Assembly: GCA_002428055.1 (NCBI GenBank)
Contig: DIZY01000067.1
Location: 1 to 8,390 of the forward strand
Length of the DNA: 8,390 bases
From: Helicobacteraceae bacterium UBA6016
Lineage (GTDB): Bacteria; Campylobacterota; Campylobacteria; Campylobacterales; UBA6016
Direction of reading: 5' to 3'
The position numbers were made by a program, and so were the translations under genes. Below are positions 1-7,100 of this stretch, piece by piece (position 1 is the stretch's first letter; each line of letters opens with the position of its first letter). A model generated the notes under the pieces. That model did not search any database. It saw only the letters and a list, made by a program, of their open reading frames with translations, and had not been told where the DNA came from.

Positions 1-1
1 A

Positions 2-571
2 GTGGATGCAGACGCTATTTTTATAGTCGGAGATCTGTGTGACGGGAATACGGATGCCCTAAACGACGCTTTGACCCCTTTTGCGAATCTAAATGCTAAA
101 TACGGCGTATTTTTTGCGCCGGGAAATCATGAGTATTATTATGAAGATTTTGACGCAAAGATGGAGTTTTTAAGAGCTCTAGGTATAAAAACGCTCATAA
201 ACCAAAATATGAGCATAGCCAATGTGTCGATAGTCGGTCTTTGCGACCCTGCGGCCTCTAGGGTGAAAGCAGAGGAGCCAAACGGTACAAAAGCTTTTGC
301 GGGCGCCGAGAAAATAACTATTTTGCTAGCACATCAACCAAAAACAGCCAAAGAGGCTATGGGTTTTTCACCTAATTTTGTTTTTTGCGGACATACGCAT
401 AACGGGCAGATATGGCCTTTTAATTATCTAGTTTCGCTCGCACAGCCTTTTGTGTACGGTGAATACTTGGAACAAAAAAGCAGAGTCATCGTAACTTCCG
501 GTGTGGGTGTATGGGGGCCTCCGATGAGGCTATTTAGCCGCTCGGAGATTTTGGTAGTTAGCTTTTTTTAG
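2..571 (+). CDS. Metallophosphoesterase, calcineurin-like (5'-partial)
   Basis: This is the C-terminal part of a metal-dependent phosphoesterase; the gene continues past the left edge, so its first metal motif (DxH) and any N-terminal membrane segment are not visible. Within the 189 visible residues I see GDLCD (10-14), the GNHE motif (41-44), a His at 111 in an 'AHQP' context, and GHTHNGQ (130-136). Together these are metal-binding motifs II to V of the family. The ending 'SGVGVWGPPMRLFSRSEI' resembles the YkuE/YaeI branch of membrane-associated phosphoesterases; that subfamily call is an inference. The first in-window codon is GTG with no ribosome site in view, so it is probably not the true start. 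The stop overlaps the end of the convergent pentapeptide-repeat gene by 14 bp. The substrate cannot be told from the sequence. Confidence 0.9.
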   Translation: MDADAIFIVGDLCDGNTDALNDALTPFANLNAKYGVFFAPGNHEYYYEDFDAKMEFLRALGIKTLINQNMSIANVSIVGLCDPAASRVKAEEPNGTKAFAGAEKITILLAHQPKTAKEAMGFSPNFVFCGHTHNGQIWPFNYLVSLAQPFVYGEYLEQKSRVIVTSGVGVWGPPMRLFSRSEILVVSFF

Positions 572-1229
572 CTTTTTTTGTTACCGGTTTTTTAGCTTTT
601 TTACTGCTTTTTTTGGCAACTTTTTTATTTTTTTTGCCTTTGCCTTTGCCTTTGGCGATTTTTTTGCCTTTTTTGCCTTTGACGCTACTTGCTTTTCTAG
701 GTTCGGTTTTGAAGACATCGCTCGTATCGGCTCCGCTTAGATTTGCGTTTGCCGATTTAGCTCCTACCATATTTGCATTTTTGAGATTTGCACCGCTCAT
801 ATCGGCGCCGTCCAAATTTGCCTCTTTGAGATATGCGCCTTGCATTTTTGCGTTTTTGAAGCTTGTGTTAGAGAGATTGCTTTTTCTAAATATTGCGCCG
901 CTAACATCTGCTTCGTCAAAGTTTGCGCCAAATAGATTTGCCCCTTTTACATTTGCCCCTTTGATATTGGCACTCTTTAGGTTTGCATTTTTAAAGTTTA
1001 CTCCATCGCAGCTAGCGCCAAGCAGGTTCGCCCCTTCAAGATTTGCCCCTTCAAGATTTGCACCGCTAAGGTTTGCAAACTCCAAAAACGAATTTTGAAG
1101 ATTGGCGCCTTTGAGGTCGCACTTTACACACTCTTTTGTCTCTATTAGTTTTTTTATATTCTCTTCTACGGTAGCAAAAGACGAAATACATATTGTGGTT
1201 GATATTGCAAACAGAAAAAATTTATTCAT
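558..1229 (-). CDS. Exported pentapeptide-repeat protein with lysine-rich tail
   Basis: This 223-residue protein has three parts. Residues 1-19 look like a signal peptide (Lys at 3, a hydrophobic stretch, likely cleavage after SFA). Residues 38-168 are about 26 pentapeptide repeats of the A(N/D)LxG type, which fold as a right-handed four-sided beta-helix. Residues 178-223 are a tail with 23 lysines, plus Ala/Gly/Ser and almost no acidic residues. A CxxC pair (34-37) sits just before the helix and could form a disulfide after export. The ATG is preceded by AAGGAG with 5 nt spacing, supporting this start. The gene lies 36 bp downstream of the CitE-like gene on the same strand and may share its transcript. 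Pentapeptide-repeat proteins have many roles (scaffolds, gyrase mimics), so no function is assigned. The polycationic tail suggests binding to something anionic such as LPS, peptidoglycan or nucleic acid; this is inference. Confidence 0.9.
   Translation of the reverse strand: MNKFFLFAISTTICISSFATVEENIKKLIETKECVKCDLKGANLQNSFLEFANLSGANLEGANLEGANLLGASCDGVNFKNANLKSANIKGANVKGANLFGANFDEADVSGAIFRKSNLSNTSFKNAKMQGAYLKEANLDGADMSGANLKNANMVGAKSANANLSGADTSDVFKTEPRKASSVKGKKGKKIAKGKGKGKKNKKVAKKSSKKAKKPVTKKAKKS
633..656. repeat. Short hexamer repeat and homopolymer tract in the tail-coding region
   Basis: Three perfect tandem copies of TTTGCC (633-650) are followed by a degenerate copy TTTGGC. On the minus strand they encode alternating Gly-Lys in the lysine-rich tail of the pentapeptide-repeat protein. 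Nearby T runs of 7 (608-614), 6 (621-626), 8 (628-635), 7 (659-665) and 6 (669-674) make the whole 600-680 stretch low-complexity. Hexamer gain or loss would keep the frame; slippage in the homopolymers would alter only the tail. Confidence 0.8.
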
Positions 1230-1265
1230 ATTGTCTCCTTGGATTGTCTTATAATAGCCAAGCTT

Positions 1266-2186
1266 TTATAAAATAATTCCACCTTTTTTAAGTGTTAAAA
1301 TAGCGTTTTTATATATCGGGGCATCAATAAAACCAAATTTTTCATCCTTAAAGCCGCCAATTCCGAGAGCCTCGTTTTTTTCAAATATCTCTTTGATGTA
1401 TGCTGCATCCTCAAGCGCTTCCCCGCATGGAGAAAAAAACTCATTTGCGACTTTGACCTGCGCCGGAGAGATACACGCTTTTGCCGAAAATCCCATCTCT
1501 TTTTCTATTTTTAGCCAATCTTCAAAACCTCTCATATCTGTGTAGTTTTGCCACACGAACGACACCGGAGTAAAGCCAAAACTTTTTGCGTCAACGATAA
1601 ATTTGCACATCATATATCTCAAAGTTTCACTTTTTACATCTATCATCGAAGAACCAAGCCCTAAATCCTCTAGCAAATCTATTGCGCCAAAAAACAGAGT
1701 CGTCACTCTTTCGCTCGTTTTTAGTTCCGAAATTTTATTAAACGCCTCTTTTGTCTCTATAGTTAGATGTATGTCAATGTCTGGGTGGAGCGCATCCTCT
1801 ATTTTTAAAAGCTCCTCCCTTGTTTTTAATTTCGGGATTCTGATTGCGTCCGGGCGGACGATATTGACGGCTTCTATCTCATTTGCAAAAAACGGGGAAT
1901 CTATAGGATTTGTCCGTACGCACATTGCGGCGTTAGAGTACTCCAGAGAGGATAGGGCGTTCATTGTTAGATAAAGCGCCTCCTCTTTTTTGCTTTGGGC
2001 AACCCCGTCTTCTAGATTAATAACGGCTATTTGTGCTTCTATGGATGAGAGCTTTTCTAGGTGCTTTGGGTTTGTGGGGTTTATCATAAGGGAGGTTTTG
2101 ACGGCTTGGGCGCTGTTTTTTGGTTTTGGCATTTTTTGAATTTTACCGCTTAAAATATCTTTTTTTATGTTAGGATTCTCTATCAT
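1266..2186 (-). CDS. CitE-like HpcH/HpaI aldolase / citrate lyase beta family protein
   Basis: This is a 306-residue TIM-barrel C-C lyase of the citrate lyase beta (CitE) family, predicted to act on an acyl-CoA or 2-oxo/hydroxy acid in the cytoplasm. The family pattern is present in order: 'INLEDGVAQSKKEEAL' (56-71), 'VRTNP' with Arg91, 'PDAIRIPK' (112-119), 'LTIET' with Glu144, 'FFGAIDLLEDLGLG' with Asp170, 'ISPAQVKVANEFFSP' near residue 240, and the C-terminal 'GFIDAPIYKNA' segment. Glu144 and Asp170 are 26 apart, as expected for the Mg2+-binding acidic pair. The HP of the usual 'IHPxQ' is SP here. No citrate lyase alpha, gamma or accessory genes are nearby, so it is more likely a stand-alone CitE-like enzyme than part of citrate lyase; the substrate is unknown. 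The barrel starts near residue 30. The first 28 residues are a polar extension, and the ribosome site before ATG 2186 is weak, so Met19 or Met34 remain possible starts. Confidence 0.88.
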   Translation of the reverse strand: MIENPNIKKDILSGKIQKMPKPKNSAQAVKTSLMINPTNPKHLEKLSSIEAQIAVINLEDGVAQSKKEEALYLTMNALSSLEYSNAAMCVRTNPIDSPFFANEIEAVNIVRPDAIRIPKLKTREELLKIEDALHPDIDIHLTIETKEAFNKISELKTSERVTTLFFGAIDLLEDLGLGSSMIDVKSETLRYMMCKFIVDAKSFGFTPVSFVWQNYTDMRGFEDWLKIEKEMGFSAKACISPAQVKVANEFFSPCGEALEDAAYIKEIFEKNEALGIGGFKDEKFGFIDAPIYKNAILTLKKGGIIL

Positions 2187-2217
2187 TTAACGGACTCGCT
2201 CTGGTTTTTTTGAAGAT

Positions 2218-2226
2218 ATTTTATCA
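2218..2226 (-). promoter_or_regulatory. Putative extended -10 for the CitE-like gene
   Basis: Reading the minus strand, TG-A-TAAAAT lies about 32 bp before the CitE-like ATG, giving a leader of roughly 25 nt. No -35 is convincing, which is usual for sigma-70 promoters in Campylobacterota. The same stretch is immediately upstream of the sodB ribosome site, so it could instead be part of a shared operator in this 53-bp divergent gap. Confidence 0.35.
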
Positions 2227-2239
2227 TTAGGGAATAAAA

Positions 2240-2812
2240 ATGACGCACCACCTGCCTGAGCTTCCTTACGCAAAAGATGCGCTTGAGCCTATTATATCTG
2301 CAGAGACCGTAGAGTATCACTATGAAAAACATCATGCCGGATATGTAAACAATCTAAACAATCTGATAAAAAATACTGAATTTGAGGATATGGAGCTAGA
2401 AAAAGTAGTTCAAAGCTCCATTGGCGCAATATTTAATAATGCGGCGCAGGCGTATAATCATACTTTTTATTGGAAATGCCTCTCTCCTAAAAAAAGCGAG
2501 CTATCGGCCGAGCTATCGGCAAAAATAGATGAATCATTTGGCTCTTTTGAGAACTTCAAATCCGATTTTATCAAATCCGCCGTATCAAATTTTGGCTCTG
2601 GCTGGACATGGCTAGTTGCAGAAGAGAGCGGCGAGCTGAAAATTATCAATACTCAAAATGCCGGTACACCGATAACCGTCGAACAAAGACCGCTTCTTGT
2701 AGTCGATGTATGGGAGCACGCTTACTACATAGATTACCGCAATGCAAGGCAAAAATATCTAGACGAGATATTTAAAATAATAAATTGGCATTTTGTATCA
2801 TCTAATTTTTAG
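2240..2812 (+). CDS. sodB: Fe-type superoxide dismutase
   Basis: This 190-residue enzyme converts superoxide to oxygen and hydrogen peroxide in the cytoplasm; there is no signal peptide. All four metal ligands are visible: His27 (HxxxHHxxY at 27-35), His74 (in AYNHTFYW), Asp156 and His160 (in 'DVWEHAYYIDY'). Their spacing is within one residue of E. coli SodB. The AAQ at 68-70, with Gln70 just before the second His ligand, and the 'SNFGSGWTWL' block (116-125) mark the Fe type rather than the Mn type. 'NAGTPIT' (140-146) is also conserved. The start is supported by TAGGGA 6 nt upstream of ATG. The gene diverges from the CitE-like gene and is followed after 66 bp by a TonB-dependent receptor. 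Fur or oxidative-stress control would fit the family but is not demonstrated. Confidence 0.97.
   Translation: MTHHLPELPYAKDALEPIISAETVEYHYEKHHAGYVNNLNNLIKNTEFEDMELEKVVQSSIGAIFNNAAQAYNHTFYWKCLSPKKSELSAELSAKIDESFGSFENFKSDFIKSAVSNFGSGWTWLVAEESGELKIINTQNAGTPITVEQRPLLVVDVWEHAYYIDYRNARQKYLDEIFKIINWHFVSSNF
2498..2521 (+). repeat. 12-bp tandem duplication inside sodB
   Basis: GAGCTATCGGCC is followed directly by GAGCTATCGGCA, giving Glu-Leu-Ser-Ala twice (residues 87-94). It lies in the loop between the second metal ligand and the C-terminal domain, where family members vary, so it should be harmless. Confidence 0.85.
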
Positions 2813-2817
2813 GCATG

Positions 2818-2841
2818 TTTTGTCATTTGGAAATGATAAAA
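2818..2841. promoter_or_regulatory. 24-bp near-perfect dyad between sodB and the TonB receptor
   Basis: TTTTGTCATTT and AAATGATAAAA are separated by GG; the arms match at 10 of 11 positions, and the exception is a G-U pair in RNA. The right arm overlaps an extended -10-like TGATAAAAT (2834-2842), which would start transcription about 30 nt before the receptor ATG. It could be an operator over the receptor promoter or a terminator hairpin for sodB. No T run follows, which favours an operator. The right arm resembles a Fur half-site (ATGATAA), but the whole matches the classical 19-bp Fur box poorly (about 10 of 19 by eye). Confidence 0.45.
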
Positions 2842-2878
2842 TCAAAATAATTTATATTTTGGAGCTTGGATATTTTAG

Positions 2879-4963
2879 ATGAAAGTAGTTTATACCTCTT
2901 TTCTTTTTGGCCTTACGGTCGCCTTGGCCAATTCGGATATTTTGGAGCTAGAAAAAACACTTGAGGAAGCCACCGAGATAGCTACTATTACAAAAGTCAA
3001 TGTAGATTATGTGCCTTCAGTTGTAAGCATTATGAAGGGTGAGCAGCTAAAAGCGATAGGCGCAAATACTCTGTATGAGGCTTTGGGGCTTTTGCCGGGC
3101 ATACAGATGCAGACAAATCAGATAGGTGAAACAATTAGCATCGTGAGAGGTTTTAAAAATCCAAACTCTTCGTTGACCGATAAAATCAAAGTTATGATTG
3201 ACGGCGTGGCGGTAAATAGTGAAATTTACGGTACTGCCGGATTTGTTATGGATTTGCCTATCGATATAGTTGATAGAATTGAGGTGCTAAGAGGTCCTGG
3301 TTCGACTATTTATGGCTCCGGAGCGTTTTATGGGGCGGTTAATGTCATCACAAAGTCTAGTAACGGCGCAAAAAATGGTGAGTTTTTTGTGGGTGGGGGT
3401 AGCTGGTTTTATAAAAAAATCGGTGGAATTGCAAATATACAGGATAAATCTACAAGATATTTTGTGGACGGATACTATCAAGGGTCTCAAAAAAAGCTAT
3501 TAGTTGACAATAGCTATACGGATGCGGGAAGTCAGTATGTTTTCCCGAGAGATTATACTACCAGTGAAGCATTTGAGGATTTTTCGGTCGGTTTTGGATT
3601 TCAAAAAGAAAATCTTTTGTGGAATACTAGACTCAAAAGAAGTAAGCACGGCAACTTTTATGGAGTAGAGGAGAGGCTGGAGCCAAGAGATGATACGGGC
3701 GCCACCAATCAGTTTTTTAGTAGCGAAATTAGCTATGCGGGGGAGCTTTTTAAGGGTCGATTTGACATTGCCGCTGGGCTAAAAGACTATATGTATGAGA
3801 TAGACGCCATAGCAAGAGACAGCTCATTCGGGCTTGGAAAATACGATGGCTTTGACTATGACTACAGCTATAGATTTAAGACGGCGGAGACCACCGTCTA
3901 TATGGATGCGATATATAAACTCCCAAAGCTACTAAAGCACAATATTTCAGCCGGTGTATCGGCTAGTCATACGAGAGTAAGAGAGAACTATAGTTGGTTC
4001 AATCTTGAAGACTACGCATTTACTAGCCAAAATCCTAGGCTGCTTGGCGAACCGGCGATGTCTTACCCTTATAATAACAATATGCTAGAGGATGGGGTCA
4101 CAAGAAGCGGGGTCTCGGTATTTTTTGAAGATATGTATGAGGTGTCGCAGAATGTTGATTTTGTTGTTGGGGCAAGGGTAGAAAAGCAGTCTGATACAAA
4201 GACCATGCTCAACCATAGAATGGGAATTGTGGCTAGATGGCTTGGTAATTCTCTTATTACAAAGCTTATGCATAGCACGGGGCATCGAACGCCGAGTCTA
4301 GCTGAAAAGTACGCTTTGGCGCACATAAATTCAAGAGCCGGTGAAAAATCAATCAAGCCGGAGAGTATAAGTTCGTACGAATTTGCCGTTATTTATAAGC
4401 CTAGCGATGAGCATAAACTATCCATAAATGCGTATTATGCGCAGCTTAATAATGTCATAGATGTTGAAGAGTTTTTGGCTACAAATATGGGTTATATTAA
4501 CTATCCAAAAAGAGTTTCAAAGGGTGTTGAGATTGAGTATGCATATAAACCAAATATGCAACATGAACTTCGCATCAACTCCTCTTTTAATAAAATGTCA
4601 TATCAAAATACAGGAAATGGGGTGTTGCAAGAGATGCCGGATGTGTCGCCTATTATGTATAAGGGCTGGTATGTTTTTAGACCTACAAATGAACTATCTT
4701 TTGGCACAACATATCAGATATACTCCAAGACAAGCCAAAATGACGATTACGGCAAAGACACGACGATTCCCGCAAATCATATACTGAATATAAATGCCAG
4801 ATACAAAATCTTTAAAGATACAGAACTTAGTTTTTATCTAAACAATGCTCAAAACAAAATAGTGCGAATGCCGAGTTACTACTACAGAAATTATATTGGT
4901 AGAAATGAGGGGATGATAAGAGAGGGGCGGAATTTTATGATTGAGCTAAAGCAGAAATTTTAG
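2879..4963 (+). CDS. TonB-dependent outer-membrane receptor
   Basis: This is a 694-residue energised outer-membrane transporter. Residues 1-17 form a short signal peptide ending ALA. Residues of about 45-155 are the plug domain, with 'TLYEALGLLPGIQ', 'SIVRGF', 'VMIDGVAVN', 'IDRIEVLRGPGSTIYG'-like text and 'GAVNVIT', all hallmarks of the family. The rest is a beta-barrel rich in alternating aromatic strands, ending in 'FMIELKQKF' with the terminal Phe typical of outer-membrane assembly. The start is fixed on the upstream side by an in-frame TAG directly before the ATG; the ribosome site is modest (TTGGA, 8 nt upstream). ExbB, ExbD and TonB are not in the window. The substrate (ferric siderophore, haem, cobalamin or other) cannot be read from the sequence. 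Iron is suggested only by the adjacent Fe-superoxide dismutase and a partial Fur-like site. Confidence 0.95.
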   Translation: MKVVYTSFLFGLTVALANSDILELEKTLEEATEIATITKVNVDYVPSVVSIMKGEQLKAIGANTLYEALGLLPGIQMQTNQIGETISIVRGFKNPNSSLTDKIKVMIDGVAVNSEIYGTAGFVMDLPIDIVDRIEVLRGPGSTIYGSGAFYGAVNVITKSSNGAKNGEFFVGGGSWFYKKIGGIANIQDKSTRYFVDGYYQGSQKKLLVDNSYTDAGSQYVFPRDYTTSEAFEDFSVGFGFQKENLLWNTRLKRSKHGNFYGVEERLEPRDDTGATNQFFSSEISYAGELFKGRFDIAAGLKDYMYEIDAIARDSSFGLGKYDGFDYDYSYRFKTAETTVYMDAIYKLPKLLKHNISAGVSASHTRVRENYSWFNLEDYAFTSQNPRLLGEPAMSYPYNNNMLEDGVTRSGVSVFFEDMYEVSQNVDFVVGARVEKQSDTKTMLNHRMGIVARWLGNSLITKLMHSTGHRTPSLAEKYALAHINSRAGEKSIKPESISSYEFAVIYKPSDEHKLSINAYYAQLNNVIDVEEFLATNMGYINYPKRVSKGVEIEYAYKPNMQHELRINSSFNKMSYQNTGNGVLQEMPDVSPIMYKGWYVFRPTNELSFGTTYQIYSKTSQNDDYGKDTTIPANHILNINARYKIFKDTELSFYLNNAQNKIVRMPSYYYRNYIGRNEGMIREGRNFMIELKQKF

Positions 4964-4976
4964 TTTGTGCTTTAGC
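4945..4976. terminator. Hairpin over two convergent stop codons
   Basis: GCTAAAGCA (4945-4953) pairs perfectly with TGCTTTAGC (4968-4976) across a 14-nt loop. It covers the receptor's TAG and the kinase's TAA. Neither side has a strong T run (only GGTTTT on the plus strand), so it may be a weak bidirectional terminator or an RNA-protecting stem. Confidence 0.5.
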
Positions 4977-6954
4977 GGTTTTCCGTGATGTCAAAGAGTA
5001 CGCCATACCAGAGTGTTTCGTTATTCTCCTGTGATTGCGGTATGGCGTAGCTTTTTATTTTCCTCTCTCCTTTTGTCGGGTGAAAAATAGAAAACTCACT
5101 GCTCTCTTGCATACATAGACAATGAGAGGCGATGATTTCTGCGGCGGCGGGAGAGTCGCTATTGTTGATACCTATTATTTCGTAGAGCTTTTCGGAGGCG
5201 TACGAGAGGGCGCCACTGCCGTCGGAGTAGATAGTGTATATGTATAGTACGCCTGGAATTGCAGATGCAAAATGTTTTAGGCTTAGGATTGTTTTTTGTA
5301 GTTTTTGGTCGACGGCTTTTTGCCCTGTAATATCTTTGACAATACCCAAACTATATCCCACGCCTTCATATTCAAAATAGTGTATGTTAGCTTCTGTTGG
5401 ATACATAGAGCCATCTTTTCTCGTGTGCTTACCTATGAATGTGACTTTTTTGATAGTTTGAATCGCTTCTAGATAGGCGGGCCATTTATCCATTGTATGT
5501 TCTTTGTGTATATCCCAAATTCGCATCTGCAAAAGCTCATCTTGCGTATACCCCAGAGAGTTGCAAGCAACTGCATTGACCCAGTGGAATCTAGCGTCTT
5601 TATCCACCAAAAATATAGCGTCCGCCACATGGTTAACAGCGTAGCTGACTATATCTAGCATATTTTTTTGGCGTTTTTCTTCGGTAATATCTCGTATATT
5701 TGCTATGTAATACAATGCCTCTTCATTGGAGTCTATTACGGCGGTAAGGTCTATGTGAGCGTCAAACATAGAGCCGTCTTTGCGTAGTCGTACGGAGTCA
5801 AACGACACAAAACCATCCTTGTAAGCCTCTTCTATTTTTTGAGTAAACTCGTGTCGATATTTTGGCGCTATAAAATTCAATGACTCTATAAGGTGAATCT
5901 CCTCTTGTGTATATCCATGCATTGCGGCAAAAGCAGGGTTTGCCATCTCTATATGAGCGCTTCTGCCTTTTTTAACCTCAATACCCCAATGGGCTTTTGA
6001 GAAGATCTCCGCCCATTTTTGCATCTCTTTTTCAGCATTTTCTAACTCCACAATCTGGCTTATCATTTTTGTTTTGCCGTTTATCTCTTTATTGATTCCA
6101 TTTGTTTTATCGGTAGTTTTTTCGCCCGGCACCTCTATTGTAAATACAGCTCCATATTCGTCATTTGATACGCTAATTTTTCCGTAAAATTTATTTTCTA
6201 TGATGTTTTTGGATATATATAGCCCTATGCCGCTCCCATTTTTTGAAGATGTAGATGGCTCGAATATTTTTTCTATCGGCTTCATCTTTACGCCTCCGGC
6301 ATTATCTTTGATAACAATAATACATCTTTTTTCGCTGCCGCCGATGCTTACCTCAATAGTTCGATGCTCTTTTGTATGCGTCTGAGCGAGGATGTCTTTG
6401 TCGTTTGAGATGATGTTTATAAGCACTTGTGAAAATTCGTTTTCGCACCCTTGCAACACATAGTCCCCGTCTATCGTGCAGGCAAGCGTGATGCCATTAC
6501 GCTCCAAAGAGTAGGCCATAATCTTTTTTATTGTCTCTAGCGTAGATTTTATGGAAAATGTATTTTTGTCCTCATTTTTGTTTTTAATGAAGCCATGGAA
6601 AGTTTCTATCGTCTCGGAGAGGTGTCTGAGTATTTTTGTGCTTGTCTGCGCCGACTCCAACAAAAAATCATTATCTATTGCTTGCCCAAACATTATCCTG
6701 GCCGTGATGCCGGATTGTATAGCGCCTACTGCGCCTAGAGGTTCTCTCCACTGATGGATAATGCTTGAAAGCATACCGCTTATTCTTTCGTAGCGAGATT
6801 GAAAAAACAGCGTTTTTTCTTGCTCTTTGTTTTGTTTTTCAATTAACGCTAGTTGTCTAGACTTTTTTTGGTATAACAAAACTAGCCAGCCAATCGCAAA
6901 TATGAGTATTACATTTGCGCTAAGCATAACTTTGAATATATCTATTTCGCACAC
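4972..6954 (-). CDS. Membrane-anchored sensor histidine kinase with three C-terminal PAS domains
   Basis: This 660-residue protein has one membrane segment (about 10-28), a charged coiled linker (29-55), and a HisKA-type dimerisation helix with phospho-acceptor His67 in 'IIHQWREPL'. An ATP-binding domain follows, with the N box around Asn184, the G1 box DNAGG (217-221), an F box 'IFEP' (230-233) and the G2 box GSGIGL (240-245). The kinase core ends near 276. A linker leads to three PAS/PAC units at about 312-427 ('NPAFAAMHGYT', 'DITEEK'), 432-546 ('RKDGSMYP', 'DITGQK') and 553-660. The usual order is sensor first and kinase last, so this is reversed. The protein stops right after 'DITENR', where PAS proteins normally continue into another domain, so an output domain may have been lost. 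The start is GTG with AGGAT 9 nt upstream; Met10 is an alternative. No response regulator is in the window. The gene diverges from the PAS/Hpt-like run. Confidence 0.92.
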   Translation of the reverse strand: MCEIDIFKVMLSANVILIFAIGWLVLLYQKKSRQLALIEKQNKEQEKTLFFQSRYERISGMLSSIIHQWREPLGAVGAIQSGITARIMFGQAIDNDFLLESAQTSTKILRHLSETIETFHGFIKNKNEDKNTFSIKSTLETIKKIMAYSLERNGITLACTIDGDYVLQGCENEFSQVLINIISNDKDILAQTHTKEHRTIEVSIGGSEKRCIIVIKDNAGGVKMKPIEKIFEPSTSSKNGSGIGLYISKNIIENKFYGKISVSNDEYGAVFTIEVPGEKTTDKTNGINKEINGKTKMISQIVELENAEKEMQKWAEIFSKAHWGIEVKKGRSAHIEMANPAFAAMHGYTQEEIHLIESLNFIAPKYRHEFTQKIEEAYKDGFVSFDSVRLRKDGSMFDAHIDLTAVIDSNEEALYYIANIRDITEEKRQKNMLDIVSYAVNHVADAIFLVDKDARFHWVNAVACNSLGYTQDELLQMRIWDIHKEHTMDKWPAYLEAIQTIKKVTFIGKHTRKDGSMYPTEANIHYFEYEGVGYSLGIVKDITGQKAVDQKLQKTILSLKHFASAIPGVLYIYTIYSDGSGALSYASEKLYEIIGINNSDSPAAAEIIASHCLCMQESSEFSIFHPTKGERKIKSYAIPQSQENNETLWYGVLFDITENR

Positions 6955-7013
6955 TCTGAAATAATCCTACATTTGTCTTCTTGTAAAACACTATTTTTTG
7001 TTTTAATTTGTAA

Positions 7014-7022
7014 ATTTTAGCA
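7014..7022 (-). promoter_or_regulatory. Putative extended -10 of the histidine kinase gene
   Basis: On the minus strand TG-C-TAAAAT fits an extended -10 and predicts a start of transcription near 7007, about 52 nt before the GTG. There is no clear -35; that position is occupied by the direct repeats at 7027-7045, as in activator-dependent promoters. Confidence 0.45.
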
Positions 7023-7026
7023 CAAA

Positions 7027-7045
7027 AATAGTGCTGAAATAGTGC
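7027..7045. promoter_or_regulatory. 11-bp-spaced direct repeat AATAGTGC, candidate regulator site
   Basis: AATAGTGC occurs at 7027-7034 and again at 7038-7045, start to start 11 bp, so both copies face the same side of the helix. They span about -20 to -38 of the proposed kinase promoter. A third, inverted copy with one mismatch (ACACTATT) lies at 6988-6995. The layout resembles the tandem sites of OmpR/PhoB-type regulators; the regulator itself is unknown. Confidence 0.45.
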
Positions 7046-7100
7046 GTTAACTGTATTTAAATTTCAAAAATTGCATCTTAAATTTTTTGAGCGGTAACGA

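Noticed and set aside
613..1098. 161-codon plus-strand ORF rich in Phe-Ala-Pro repeats
   Set aside because: It is the mirror of the pentapeptide-repeat gene: its periodic FAP pattern is the reverse complement of the A-N-L repeat codons. The minus-strand frame has a signal peptide and a good ribosome site.
4069..4356. Two minus-strand ORFs inside the TonB receptor
   Set aside because: They are shadows of a clear beta-barrel coding frame and lack ribosome sites.
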